From the NCBI GenBank assembly GCA_026826555.1, contig JAKSZT010017954.1, positions 7,637,514-7,701,513 on the forward strand: a stretch of DNA of 64,000 nt, written 5' to 3'. Numbering within the stretch: position 1 is the stretch's first letter; every line of letters starts with the position of its first letter. A model generated the notes under the pieces. It saw nothing but the letters and a program-made list of their open reading frames with translations. It ran no database searches and was not told where the DNA came from. The position numbers and the translations under genes are program-made. This document shows positions 33,961-44,739 of this stretch, piece after piece. The stretch comes from Tolypeutes matacus. Lineage: Eukaryota > Chordata > Mammalia > Cingulata > Chlamyphoridae.

Positions 33961-35285
33961 TGTGTTGCTGGCCCATATGGTTTTAGATGGGCTCCTTCTT
34001 AATAGATTTTCAGAGGAGGTTGGGGCAAGCTGAGACAGCTGCCTTCATTACAGCTCAGCGTGGCTGCAAATGACACTAGTTAATTGATTCAGGCAAGAGA
34101 ATTTGTGGGTGCTAAACAGCACAGACCTTTTATTTTCACTTGGCCGGTGAGAAAGACGTCTCTCTAATTCAGTCTTAGAGGAGGACTTTTTTCTCATGCT
34201 GGTACTCATTCATTTGCAAATAGCAAGATGTTTAAACCTCTTTTGAAATGTCCACAGATTGTAGAATCTATGATTATGTTTGCAAGGATGGCAGTGAGCT
34301 GGTGTTCACACGTGTAACCCAGTGTCATCCAAACAAGTGGGGGCTTGAAGACCTGCTAATGATGCCTGCACTAAGGACTCTTCTGATATCCTCAGGTGAC
34401 AGTATCTATTTTGCAGTCTATCCAGCTATGTTTTTAAGCAAGTGCTCAAACGGAAACACTGCACGGGAGCTACTTTTGCAGAGATGTCTCCACGTCTTCT
34501 TCTGTGATCCTTATGGAGCTCTATTCTTTTCTTCTTTGGAATCATTTCTAAGGCTTTTGCTCGGCCTCCGAAGTAAACCACTTCACAACTGAGCAGCCTT
34601 TCCTTTCTGGAGGTGTTTTGGCCTGGTGCACTTTGATTATTTAACCACATCCACTCATGTTTTCTAAGACATGCAAGCTGGGCAGATGGTTAAGGGACAG
34701 ACCTTAGTGACAGTCAGTGGCTGTGGCTCTTGGGAACCCCCTCTGATGGGTTCCTGAGAGGCCCCGGTAGTGCCTCTCCTGGGCAGGACTTCTGCGGTCG
34801 GTTCTCTTGGCTGCCAACGTGACACCCTCTGTTTCCTCTCCTGCTCCTATGCCTCCTGTTGCTGCTGATGCCCAGTCAGCCAAAGCAGAGGGTGACCTGC
34901 TGCCCGTGGCAGGCACAGAGGTGCTTTGGTGATACCTGTGGCCCCAGTGAAGTCATTGATGTCCAAAGTCAAGGACTTTGTCTCTCGTCATTGCAGAAGT
35001 GGCCACCAACCCTGCTCAAGCCCTGTGCAGATTTCCCAAATGGGCCCTTGCACTGCAGCCCCATCAGCACAGAGCTCCAGAGCGAGGGAGGCTTTGCAGC
35101 CTGCCCATAGGATCCTCAGATAAACATGCTGCTTTCTGAACTCACGGTCACCTCACTCCTGAGTTTGGTCTTTCTGGCTTTGTACCAAATTTGTGCCCTT
35201 TCTCAGGAGATAGCTTAGAATCCCTTATGAAAGCCCACCCGACGTGTCCTTCCAACAAACTCAGCTCAGTTAAAGCTCAATATGG
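33961..35285. other. unassigned stretch, GC-rich in its second half
   Basis: The part at 34060-34230 is repeat-free and contains 'gttaattgattcagg'. The part at 34700-35125 is GC-richer with several short overlapping open frames of up to about 80 codons. I do not recognise any protein and see no intact exon structure. A 114-codon plus frame at 34248-34592 likewise shows no domain. Confidence 0.4.
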
Positions 35286-35542
35286 AGCTCAGGTAATGTG
35301 TCAGCTTGGTGACACTGAACTACACCTTCCAGAATTGCCTTTCCTGTAGGTTTCTAGGTAGGGTGGGCCACAAGAGAGATTCCTGTAGGAGATTCGGAGG
35401 GTGGTTGTGAGGCTGTAGCCATTTGCCACTCACACAGGTTGTTACTCATCTGCTGGCTCCACTCATTGGCCAGGCCTGCAGCTGCCTCATCTTCTCCTGG
35501 AGCCTCTTCACCTTCTCCAACTCCAGGGCCTGACATATGTAT

Positions 35543-35577
<35 letters not shown>

Positions 35578-36025
35578 TTTTTTATTTTTTATTATTATTA
35601 TTTTTTCTTTCATTTTACCGGGAGGTCTCAGGAATCGAACCCAGGTCCCTCCATATGGCAGACGGATGCCCAACCATTTGAGCCACATCCGCCCCCCTGA
35701 CATATGTATTTAGCTCTATGATGAAGGGTCCTGGTTTCCACAGGATACCCATACCACCAAAGTCAGAGGCAACAAAAACTTACACGGGTTTCATTCATTC
35801 TCCTGGACTCTGCCATCTTGTTCTCACATCCTCCCACCCTACCCCACTTTACATCCATTACCTTTCCTTCCTGACTGCCTGCCCTGTGGACTTTGAGCTC
35901 CAGCAACAGACAACAGCTGACCAGATACGGCTTAGCCAGCTCCCACAATTGAGCAAGGTCAGATCCCTGATACAGCTCTCCCAGGGGTTCTGTTTCTCCA
36001 AGTGAACCCTGATTGATACTCTGGG
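35286..36025 (+). mobile_element. LTR-like element interrupted by a DAS SINE
   Basis: The segment begins 'aatgtgtcagcttggtgac' and ends 'ggttctgtttctccaagtgaaccctgattgata'. These termini resemble those of the element at 19075-19565. Its sequence is continuous on both sides of the SINE at 35546-35695 once the duplication is removed. The class is to be confirmed. Confidence 0.5.
35529..35712 (-). mobile_element. DAS-type SINE with perfect 17-bp duplication
   Basis: The body is 35546-35695 on the minus strand. The head is near 35695 ('ggcggatgtggctcaaatgg' on minus), followed by a B-box-like 'gggttcgattcc' and a long (TAAA)n tail seen as (TTTA)n on plus at 35541-35580. The direct repeat cctgacatatgtattta is perfect at 35529-35545 and 35696-35712. 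It is very similar to the SINE at 29164-29261, and young. Confidence 0.9.
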
Positions 36026-37702
36026 TGCCCTCTAGTGCTCCTCTGGTTGCTCATCTCAGGTCTTGTCTTGACCTCTGCTTTTGTCTGACCCTAGGTGTAA
36101 CAATCCCAGCCTCCGATTGCTTATTCAGATTTTATTCTTTAGCATTTATTTGCCTTCTAGAAGGGGCTTATTTGTTTTCCATGTGGTGTCATCACTGAGC
36201 GACTTCTCCGGCCACCTCCCACCTGGCCATTCTCATGGCTTAGTGGAGATATTCCTTGATAATATCCACAAAATCTCTTCTAATTTTATGCCCAGTAGAC
36301 CCTCCTGTTCTACAGTAAGGAGACTGAGGATTGGTGTGGCCAGTCTCCTTTGACATGTGGTTAAGCCTTGCCATCCACTATCATTGTAGTTTCCGTGGTG
36401 TACCCTGTGGGTACACACAATAGTCTGGCTATTTTTCAGATTCAATTATCTCCTATACTCTGGCCTGAAAAGGCTGGGCAAGTATTTTCTTTGCCCCCCA
36501 GAAATGATGTGGGCTATGTAATCAGGTCCAATGAGGCATTGTCCCTCCTGTAAAGGAATTCAACATCTAATTGTCATGTTTGCCTCATTGGAGCACAATG
36601 TGTTTGACTAACTTCATATAATTTTCTATTTCTTCCCCCAATTTTATGGTCCTAAAACAAATAAAACTCCTAGCTACCCATTTTCAATGGATCAGATGGC
36701 CTTAAGGTGGTTAATATATTTCCCCCCCATCTGGACATCATTTATAGTGATAGGTTTTTCTGATTTCCCGACTGTTGAGACCTCTCTGTGTGGCCCATAG
36801 CCCATTGCTTCTCACATGGTGGGAGACTCTTGTTGCTCACGGGTGTGGTGTGGATGCTGTGAGGCATCACCCAGTCCCCCCTTCAAGACCAAGACCCTTG
36901 CCTGCTGGCAACTCAAGCTGAGATTCTCCCCGGGAATTGCCATGGCTGGAGGGTGCTGCCTTGCTCCAGGCCATGCCCTTCCCCAAGTATAGCCCCATCC
37001 ACATTCCGTGTGGGGCACCAAGACCCAGCCCCCTTGCCTGAACTGGGGACCTCTCTGAAGGGCAGCTCTTTGTAACTGCAGCTGCATCCTTGTTGAACAT
37101 CCTTTGTTCAACTTCTCCTCCACTGATTCTGCTTCCCTCAGGCCCCAGTGAACCACCTGCAGGCAAATCTCCATTTCAGAGCCTGCTTCCCCAGGGATCT
37201 GACCTCCTTCAAGAATCTCCTCCAGGGCGGTGAAGTTTCTCCTCTTTCAGCATTTTCCAGCCTATTGCTAAGCTCGTTGGAGCACAAGCACCATGAGTAT
37301 GTGCATCTATATTTCCATGGCCATGCTTAATTGATAGAGAATGGGGTGGACTAGGAGGAACTAGAAGCTACAAACTAGAGCAGATGGGTCAGACATTTGG
37401 TTGCAGGTGCAGAAAACCCATCTAGGGAATAGGGAATAATCGGGGGTCAAGCAATAACAAGGCTCAAGACAAGCAGCAGGCCTGAGGCTGGCAGGACAGA
37501 CACAATGTGGTGAGGGAAGAGCAAAGGTTGGAGAAGAGACGAAGTCTGCACAGGCAGGCTAATGAGGCCTTGGGCAGAGAGCAAGGCCCAGCCTCCCGTG
37601 TGGCAGGGATTCAGGGGAGGCCAAGACAGTCTTTGCTGTGAGGAAAATAAAGGAGCTTTCAGGAGAAAGGCAAGTCCTGCACAGGGAGCAGATCAGGACC
37701 TA
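36026..37702. other. unassigned non-coding stretch
   Basis: No gene or firm repeat. Minus frames at 36812-37174 overlap each other in different phases without any domain. Confidence 0.45.
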
Positions 37703-37915
37703 CAGCCCAGGTTCTCACAGCAGAATCATCTGGAAGCCCCATTCAAACTCAGATTCCTGGTTCCCACCCCCAGATTTTCTGATTCAGCAGATCAGGGGTG
37801 GGTGGTGCCAGGGATGGACATTTTCAACAAGTTCCCAGGTACAGCTGATGCCACTTGTCTGGGGGGGCCACACTCTGAGAGCCTTGACATGGAACGAGAC
37901 CAGCTGAAGACTGCT
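37703..37915 (+). mobile_element. hAT-type MITE
   Basis: 'aggttctcacagcagaatcatctgg', 'cagattcctggttcccacccccag', 'ttctgattcagcagatc' and 'caagttcccaggtacagctgatgcc' match, in order, the common placental MITE whose termini read 'tggttctcaaac'. The family to which 61405-61610 belongs is the same or very close. Confidence 0.7.
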
Positions 37916-38004
37916 GGAAAATGCCTGTCACTCCTCCCACCTCCTCTAGGCCAGGATAGAATTAGGCCCAAAACTTGAAATACGATCCAGAGATTCAGAT
38001 GAGC

Positions 38005-38190
38005 AGACAAATCGGGCTTTGGAGTCAGATATTCACTATGGTGGTTTAAGTACTCCAAACCTGTTTCCTTATCTGTAACAAGAGGATAAAAACAGCTTTT
38101 ATGTAGGATTGTTGTAAGAGTTGGATGAGCTCAAGTCTGTAAGGTGTTGGCATGATGTCTGGCCAGAGGAAGCACTCACTAGAAGGTGGT
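38005..38190 (+). mobile_element. MIR SINE fragment
   Basis: 'ggctttggagtcagatattc', 'ctgtttccttatctgtaac' and 'ggattgttgtaagagttggatgag' follow MIR forward; the centre is worn. Confidence 0.65.
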
Positions 38191-38732
38191 GGCATGCTAG
38201 CAGGCCCACTTTAAGTGTTTCTAGTATACGTGGGATCAGACAGTGTAGACGGTCTAGCATCGTGTGAGGCCAGGCTATGTAGGTGTTCCCTGAGCAAGGG
38301 GAAGCCAGGTCCTTCCAGCTGGACCTTCTGGTACCCCTGGGTTCTGTCTTATTCTGGTCCCTACCAGGTCTTCATGGTAATATCGAGTGGTTTGTGGTAG
38401 TGGGCAGGAGGGGTCCAGGGTGGTCTTTGTTTTTTCTTAGGAATGTAAGGAGCTGGTAAGATGACTTCTTTCCAGAGTTGCATTTTACAGCTCATGATTT
38501 GTAGTGATGTCCATCATGGCTGTGAAGCACACACCATTATTTATATGTTTTGTACCCTGCCTCGTTCCCTGAAGATTTAAGGCAGCTGCACCTGACAATA
38601 AATTAATCCATTCTCTGTGCCTGGAGGGACAGGTTCAGTTCTGTTTTCAGCCCAGGCGGGTCAGCTTGGCTAAGGAGTCTTAGCAGCCAATCCTACCACC
38701 ATCTTGGTCCAATTGAAAGACCACCCAGACCA
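38191..38732. other. unassigned stretch
   Basis: Nothing recognisable as gene or repeat. Confidence 0.4.
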
Positions 38733-38734
38733 AC

Positions 38735-39035
38735 TGTTCTCAGACTTGAGTGGGCATTGCAGTCACCTGGAGGGCATGTAAAAGCAGATTGCCAGGGAGC
38801 AGAAGTAGCTCGAATAGTTGAGTGCTGCTTCCCATGTGTGAGGTCATGGGTTCAAGTCCCAATACCTCCTAAAAACAAACAAACAAAACAACCAACTCTC
38901 ACTGGGGAGCCAGTGTAGCTCAGTGGTTGAGCACCTGCTTCCCATGTATGAGGTTCTGGGTTCATTCCCCAGTACCTCCTAAAAAAAACAAAACAAAACA
39001 GCAGATTGCCTGGACCTAGAGATGTCCAGTCAGTG
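38735..39035 (+). mobile_element. hAT-type MITE split by a DAS SINE
   Basis: The left part 'ctgttctcagacttgagtgggcattgcagtcacctgg' (in pieces) stops at 38793 and is continued after 39010 by 'tggacctagagatgtcc'. This is the same MITE class as 37703-37915. The SINE is clearly the younger insertion. Confidence 0.6.
38783..39010 (+). mobile_element. dimeric DAS-type SINE with 11-bp duplication
   Basis: Two tRNA-like monomers run head to tail: about 38794-38880 and about 38902-38999, each followed by an A/C-rich linker or tail. The second monomer reads 'agtgtagctcagtggttgag' (A box) and 'ggttctgggttcattcc' (B box) and ends 'agtacctcct', a pattern that fits an alanine-tRNA origin. The first monomer is more diverged. 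The target duplication agcagattgcc is perfect at 38783-38793 and 39000-39010. Confidence 0.9.
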
Positions 39036-39329
39036 TAAGCTGGTATACCAGGTCCACTATCCAGGGATATCTGGGCCAGTTTTAGGTTCTCTCCCCACCC
39101 ATGGAGCCACCAGGAGCCTCTCACTTCTATCCACCTTCCTGCGATGCATCCTGTAGTAGAACTTTCCAAACCCAACACCTGTGGAAACCCTCAGTCCTTT
39201 TGGCTCTTGCTTTCAGGGCCCTGTAAGGAGCCATCACCCTAATTTGACAGTGCGTTTGCTGAGGCATCAGATAATGATTTGCTAAGAGGCTTTTCCCCTG
39301 GTAGAGCAGGGAGGCAGCTGTGGCACAGA

Positions 39330-39520
39330 AGAGCAAGGCTTAGATGGCAGGTGGACCTGTTCAAAAACTAATTGCCCAAGTATTTGGTGGGTGAAACTGG
39401 GCAAATTACTTAAATTCTTCAGTTTACTAATCTGTAAAATGGAGATAATACAATTTCATGGAAGTGTTGTAAGAATTAAATTTGATAATACAAAGTACTT
39501 GATGCATAGCCGTCATCTGC
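39330..39520 (+). mobile_element. MIR SINE fragment
   Basis: 'gaaactgggcaaattactt', 'ctaatctgtaaaatggagataata' and 'gtgttgtaagaattaaat' match the MIR core and tail forward. Confidence 0.7.
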
Positions 39521-40196
39521 CTTTTTTCCCTTTTTCTGCCAAAATACATTCTAATGGGAGCCTTGTCTTGAAGGAATGATCCAGATCGATTTAGCGGATT
39601 AAAATCAGCTGAAGTAGTGGTTTGGAGGAGATTTGGGGCAAAGGATTCCCCCATTAGGTCACATATTATGGATGGGTGCCTCTTGTCTACCCTGATTTCT
39701 ATTGGTATCCAAATAAATTGCATGAACAAAGCAATTATATATATTTAGTTAATGTGAGTTTCCAGAGAAATTGTTTTGGTTTCTGCTAGTGCTTATGCTT
39801 AAATCCAGACAGGTACCAGATACTGGGGCTGGCCCTGAAGAGATGAATGTGGCCTGGCCTGGTCTCCCAGGAGCCCACAGTGTAATGCTTAAATCCAGCC
39901 AGCACCTGGCCAGGCTCTCCTGGGCTTTTCAACTCGGCCAGTGAGTGCAGACATGTTCCCTTCCAGTCTCCACAGCTCTGCCAGGTCCCGTATGTCACTG
40001 CCCAAATCCTCGGGACTGTTCTTGGCTAGGCCTCAATTTGCCTTCATGTTGAAGAATTATGCTCACCTGGTAAGGAGAAGAAAAGCAGCCTTTTCCCTTC
40101 CTTTCCTTCCCTTCTCCATCCTGTCTTCCCTGCACCTCCAGCCCCTTGCCTTGACTCTCTGAATAAGGCACAGATTTTCCATTTAAATCTGTCAGG

Positions 40197-40200
<4 letters not shown>
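39521..40200. other. unassigned stretch
   Basis: No gene. 'gcttaaatccag' occurs twice (39792 and 39887), which hints at a small internal duplication. Confidence 0.4.

Positions 40201-40234
<34 letters not shown>
40201..40234 (+). repeat. (TC)17 microsatellite
   Basis: A pure TC run; the opposite strand is (GA)n. Frames reading RE repeats through it are artefacts. Confidence 0.95.
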
Positions 40235-40237
<3 letters not shown>

Positions 40238-40257
40238 AACAAATAAAAATAGCTTCA

Positions 40258-40380
40258 CCATTGATGTGTGCCGGAGGTCACACAGCTAGCAAGTGGCAGA
40301 GCAGGATTGGAATTCGGTGCTGAATTGGAATGCAGTGCCTGGGACTGAGCCCCAGAGCCTGAGCCCCATGCTTCTACCAC
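40258..40380 (-). mobile_element. MIR SINE fragment
   Basis: 'ggaggtcacacagctagcaagtggcagagcaggattgg' (in pieces) is the antisense of the MIR core, followed by 'tgagccccatgcttctaccaccatgct' from its head. Confidence 0.75.
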
Positions 40381-41139
40381 CATGCTTCTGAGGAAGCCTG
40401 GGAAGAGAGTGCCATGTCCTCCAGTAACTGGAGGATGTCTGATGGTTGCACATGGAGGCTGGTCATTTCTTGGCTTGAATTGGAAAAAATGCTTCTCATG
40501 CATATTGGATCCTGTTCCTCACCTCTCCCCAAGTGTGTAGGGGCTTGCAGGGTGGAGGGGAGAACACTCCGGGAGTGATATAAATGGGAAGCCCACTGAC
40601 CTGCAGGTGTCAGGGCTGAAGGGACCATATGTGGAGTGAGGCCATGAAGGAGGGCAGAAAGGAGGTATTTCAGGGCCAGATGATGCCTCCTTTACTGACC
40701 CAGGTCCCTCTAGCTGCCCTGGGGAAGGGTGAGAACACAGAATTAGAATGAGCTCAGAGTTCTCAACTCAGCTAGTCTAAGTTTCCATAACTGAAAATGA
40801 CCTGAAACTTAGGGACTTTGTCCAAGGAGGGAAATGTGGACCCATGTAATCTAACTGGAAGCAGGGACTGGATAAATAAAACCATGGAATGTTTATATCT
40901 ATAATAAGCTGACCTTGTTCCATAATACATGGGTCCACTGTGGCCCATCTGGGAAGTCTACCGCTTTCCTGGAGCACATGTTCAAAGAAAGGTGGGGAGC
41001 CTGCCAAGGGGAGTGGTGGCCACTGCTGCTGCCCACACCTGCTCCATTTCCAAGGATGAATGGCAAGGATAGAAGTGACTGGAGCCTCACCTGGGGCATC
41101 CCCGGCAATCTTGGGGAGCTTGGAACATAGTGTGCTGTG
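40381..41139. other. unassigned stretch
   Basis: No gene or confident repeat is recognised. Overlapping frames on both strands at 40777-41228 have no domain. Confidence 0.4.
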
Positions 41140-41960
41140 CAGTGATTCTTTCTACAGCTGGCTGGGACATTGAGGTAGAGAAGAACATCCACAATATGGT
41201 AACATTCAGTGAAAAGGGTAGTTTGCAAGACAAAGTACAGTGTGTCCTATCTGAAAAGAAGGTGTGTGCACACACGCATGTATGCTCATGCCTTGTGTTG
41301 TCATGTCTCAGTCTGCCGGAGCTGCTATGACAAATACCACAAACTGGGCAGCTTAAACAGCAGGAATTTATTGGCTACAGTTTCGGAGGCTAGAAGTCCA
41401 ACATCGAGGCATTGGCAAGGCCGTGCTTTCTCCCGGGGGTCTGTGGCATTCTAGTGCAGGCTTGCTGCAATTCTTGGGGTCCCTTGGCTTGCAACTCTAC
41501 CCCCCACCCTTCACTTGGCAGTCTGTCCTCATGTCTGCCCTTATGGTCTCCTGTGATATCCAGCTTCTGGCTCCTCCCTGTGCCCTTCTCTGACTTCTGG
41601 TTTCTGGTTTCTTCTCTTTATAAGGCCTCTAGTAATATGGATTAAGACCCACCCTGATTTGATTTGGCCACACCTTAACTAAAAATAACATTGTCAAAAG
41701 GTCCTATTTACGAATGGTTTCATATTCACAGGACTGCGGGTTAAATTTAAGAACACGCCTTTTCTGGGGCTCCATAATTCAATCTCCCACACCATGCAAG
41801 CAAAGAATGCGTGTAATAGCAGAGGTTATCTCTGGAGTGGGAATGTGGGTGATAGCCATTTTTAAAAATATTTTATCTGTATTTGCTAAATTTTCTGCAA
41901 TGAATTTATGTTGCTTTTATCATGTGAAAGAGAAAGAGGGCTGTGTAACAAAGAAAAAGA
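41140..41960 (+). mobile_element. old LINE-like 3' region interrupted by an LTR
   Basis: The flank 41795-41960 ('aggttatctctggagtggg', 'ttgctaaattttctgcaatgaatt') resembles the 3' end of an old mammalian L1-type element, and 41150-41300 appears to be its upstream part. The LTR at 41304-41794 lies between them. Confidence 0.4.
41304..41794 (-). mobile_element. MaLR-like solo LTR
   Basis: Read in reverse it follows the MLT1/MST pattern. On plus the order is 'tgtctcagtctgccggagctgctatgacaaataccac' (in pieces), 'aaactgggcagcttaaacagc', 'ggaatttattggc' (antisense AATAAA), 'ggctagaagtccaacatcg', 'ctctttataaggcc', 'aagacccaccctgattt' and 'attcaatctcccacacca'. The ends are TG...CA. Confidence 0.75.
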
Positions 41961-42999
41961 AAAATTTAGGAGGCACATGTTCAGCCTCAGAGTTAGAAAC
42001 CGGGATTAGAATTTGGATTTCTGAGCCAGGACTTAAAACGTCAGCATTATGGGTTTAGGGTGTAAATCTAGAGAGTAGAACGTTCAGGGAGGAGATGGAC
42101 ATTGGTCCAGAGTCAAGATAGCTGGAAGCAGAGGATCTGAAGGTGGCTGAGGGGGCTGGGGGGAGCTGGAGAGAACCCTTGGGGTTCAGCTGTGAAGTCA
42201 GTGCAGCATGAATGAACGAGCTGCTTCGGAAAACCCTGGAGATGGATGTTCGAGCAGGAGCCAGATAACTGTGTCAGAGAGATGAATAGGGTTGAAATAG
42301 ATGACATTTAAAGTCCCTTCTAACCTTGAGATTCTGTGGTTCCGTGAAAATGCAAAAACCCCTGTGTTAAGCTATCTTTGAGGACATGGAGGCATTTGGT
42401 GCTAAGAGCATCTGTTGATATTTTCTTTGAAATTTGCACTGTACTGACTCTACCTGTAAGATTGACCCACAGGATGGTGAAATACTTTATAGATCTCCAT
42501 AGCAACTCTTTCGGCAGGAGTATATTCTTGGAGGATCTGAAGGCAGAAAGACATTGTAGCATTATTTTTTCATCTCTGAAGCTCATGTCCAAGTTAACTA
42601 CCATTTAATGAAATGGCATTTCTTTTTCAAATCTTGCCTTTTCCTGCATTCTAATACTGTTACATGAAATGAGGCCCCAGTTTGGGTAGGATATCGGGGT
42701 GGGGGTCACCATTTACTGGTATTTTGCCTGAACTGATAACATATTCTCAGATGATATTGATTTATAGGCAATATTATAGAATAATTCAAACTGATGCAGC
42801 AGTGTAGGCTTTTTACAGAGAAGATAACCACATATAACAGCATTTTTATTCATGACATAATCATTTCATCATGAGGTTTTGATGCCATATTTTGGGTGCT
42901 TCAGACATTTTGAGCATCCTTAAACTCAGAATATGTCATAAACAAGACATTTGCCCTGGGGCCCTGAGGGCTGGAGCTGGGACACAAGGAAGGGGGGTG
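41961..42999. other. unassigned stretch with a SINE-like tail
   Basis: At 42280-42345 'gggttgaaatagatgacatttaaagtcccttctaacc' (in pieces) resembles the 3' tail of MIR-related or similar ancient SINEs. The remainder is unassigned. Confidence 0.4.
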
Positions 43000-43231
43000 A
43001 AATCTGCCTAAAATGTGCTCCCAATTTCTCTTCACCTTTCCAGCTTTTGCTTGCTCCTCAGAGCCATTTCAAATCCATACTCTTCCTCTATAATTGATTG
43101 AGCCATCCCAAGTGATTGCTTTCTCCTATAAATTTCCTAGAGTAATTATTAACAATTTATTGGACTACTTTGTGCTCTCTCTCTTTTTATGGTCTTGAAT
43201 GCCAATGAAAATATTTTGATATGTTTCTGTC

Positions 43232-43246
43232 TCTTCATAGTGTTTT
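43232..43246 (+). repeat. left target-site duplication of the retrocopy
   Basis: The 15 bases tcttcatagtgtttt are repeated exactly at 44673-44687. The empty-site order, TTTT directly followed by AA at 44684-44689, matches the known L1 endonuclease preference (TTTT/AA). Confidence 0.95.
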
Positions 43247-44672
43247 TTTTTTTTTTTTTTTTTGCTCCCTCCCCCCACAATTTTATTGAAACATAGTCAT
43301 GGACCACACTGGTCTTGTATTTTAAAATTTACCACTCCACCCCACCAACCCATTTAAAGAAAACCTAAGGGAGAAAAAATATTGATCTCCCACAGTTAGG
43401 GAACAGAGGAGGCGGTGCTGAGTTTCACTCGTGCTGGGGGGAGCGGCCCCTCCGAGGTTCTCCGCCAGCGAGGCGGCCTGTGCTGGACCATTGACAGGGA
43501 GGGGGCGGGGGGAGAAGTCCCCATTTCTGCTTAGCTGCTATCTATAATGGGAGGATGAAGGGAAGCGAAAGAAGCACGGAATTCAGGGCAGAGAGAGCTG
43601 GCAACGGGCTGCGGAAGTCAGGAAAGCACTCTGAGCCCCTCTCACGACTGCAGCATTTAAATCACGGGGGCTCAGGGGCCATCGCTGCTTAGGCCTTTCC
43701 CGCCCACCTCGGGAAATGCACCCGGACTTGTCCGGAGCAGCCCACCAACTCTTCAAACAAAATTTTAGCGGTTTTGCTTGAAACAGGAAACCGACTGCGA
43801 GAGAAATGACTCCTCATCCGAGATGCGGATTTCAACAGCAGCTTCCCCTTCTCCCCTAGCAGTGCTCTGCCAGGGCCCTGGGCGGGGAGTTTAAGCCACT
43901 GGCCAACGTCCAGGGAGGCGACCGAGTGACCTCAAACGTGCCGCATGGCCCAGCAGCTCCCCGTCCGGGCACTTTCCCCATAGAATACTCACAGCTGCAT
44001 AAAACGAGCGGAACAGTACTGTCTACAGCAGGGAAAAATCGGGAGAACATCGGCCAGCAGGGCCGGGGCTGAATGAGGCTGGGTCTATCCGGGAAACGGG
44101 GAGCTTGGCGGACCGAGCTGGGAGGGTCCCCACTAACACCCAAGTGGGAGGCGGTGGGAAGGTGCTGGCCCCAGGCAGCAGCGCGGCGAGGGGCCCCCCA
44201 CAGATTCCCGCCGCGCCCTGTTTCTTCGGAGGTCGGAACGTCTGAAGGTGCAAATCCACGCTCAAGGCACCGACACATCTGCAGGGGCAGAGGCCACCGG
44301 GCCGCGGAAGGCGCCTGCCCCGGCGCAGGGCTTTGCACGGTGGGGTAACGGGATCGCCCTAAAGGGCTGCGGTGAGGGAGGACATCTCCGCCATCACGGC
44401 AGAGCCCCGGGCTGTGGGGCCGGACGGCCTGTGACTCCATCTCAGCTTCAGTGAATACGGGGCCGCGGGGCGAAAGCGCCTATCTCCGGGGTGTTCATCC
44501 CTTAGTAGAGGGGCCCTCGGCCAGGGGCGCCCCAGACTGGAGGGCGCCGGGCGCGGAGTCCCTCTGCGGGCACAGGGGCCTGCCTGCGGGGGCGGCGGGT
44601 GCGCGGGGCTCTCGCGGTGGCAGGGACAAGAGCACCAGCCGCCCCACCGGAAGGCGGCCCCACGCGCCTGCA
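43247..44672 (-). pseudogene. young retroposed copy of an unidentified polyadenylated transcript
   Basis: This insert of about 1.43 kb has every mark of L1-mediated retroposition in minus orientation. There is a pure poly(A) tail (17 T on plus after the duplication, 43247-43263) and an AATAAA signal (complement at 43282-43287) 18 bases upstream of it. A perfect 15-bp target-site duplication flanks it. The 5' two-thirds (43850-44672) is very GC-rich with dense CpG, at least 19 CpG in 44461-44620, whereas surrounding DNA is CpG-poor. That fits a CpG-island first exon copied recently. The longest sense frame is 194 codons (43856-44440, minus), Pro/Arg/Ser-rich, with other long frames in different phases and on the antisense strand, as expected of GC-rich non-coding sequence. 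I do not recognise the parent; a long non-coding RNA or a UTR-rich mRNA is possible. It matches no SINE or LTR pattern I know. Confidence 0.85.
43282..43287 (-). terminator. AATAAA polyadenylation signal of the retrocopy
   Basis: TTTATT on the plus strand lies 18 bases from the poly(A) junction at 43263/43264, the normal spacing for a cleavage and polyadenylation signal. This indicates that the copied RNA was a normally 3'-processed pol II transcript. Confidence 0.85.
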
Positions 44673-44687
44673 TCTTCATAGTGTTTT
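44673..44687 (+). repeat. right target-site duplication of the retrocopy
   Basis: An exact repeat of 43232-43246. L2 sequence resumes immediately to the right. Confidence 0.95.
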
Positions 44688-44739
44688 AAGACAGTGCCTG
44701 GAAAACAGTAGGCACTCAATAAAGACTCTCTGATTTGTT

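Larger units (their letters stand above)
43000..44735 (+). mobile_element. L2 3' end, split by the retrocopy at 43247-44672
   Basis: The left portion (about 43000-43231) is worn. The right portion after the retrocopy reads 'aagacagtgcctggaaaacagtaggcactcaataaagac' (in pieces), the terminal part of L2 on the plus strand. Removing the insert and one copy of the 15-bp duplication joins the two sides directly. Confidence 0.55.

Noticed and set aside
38907..38980. A functional alanine-tRNA gene
   Set aside because: The segment has tRNA-like A and B boxes but sits in a SINE dimer with A-rich linkers and a target duplication, and the cloverleaf pairing is degraded.
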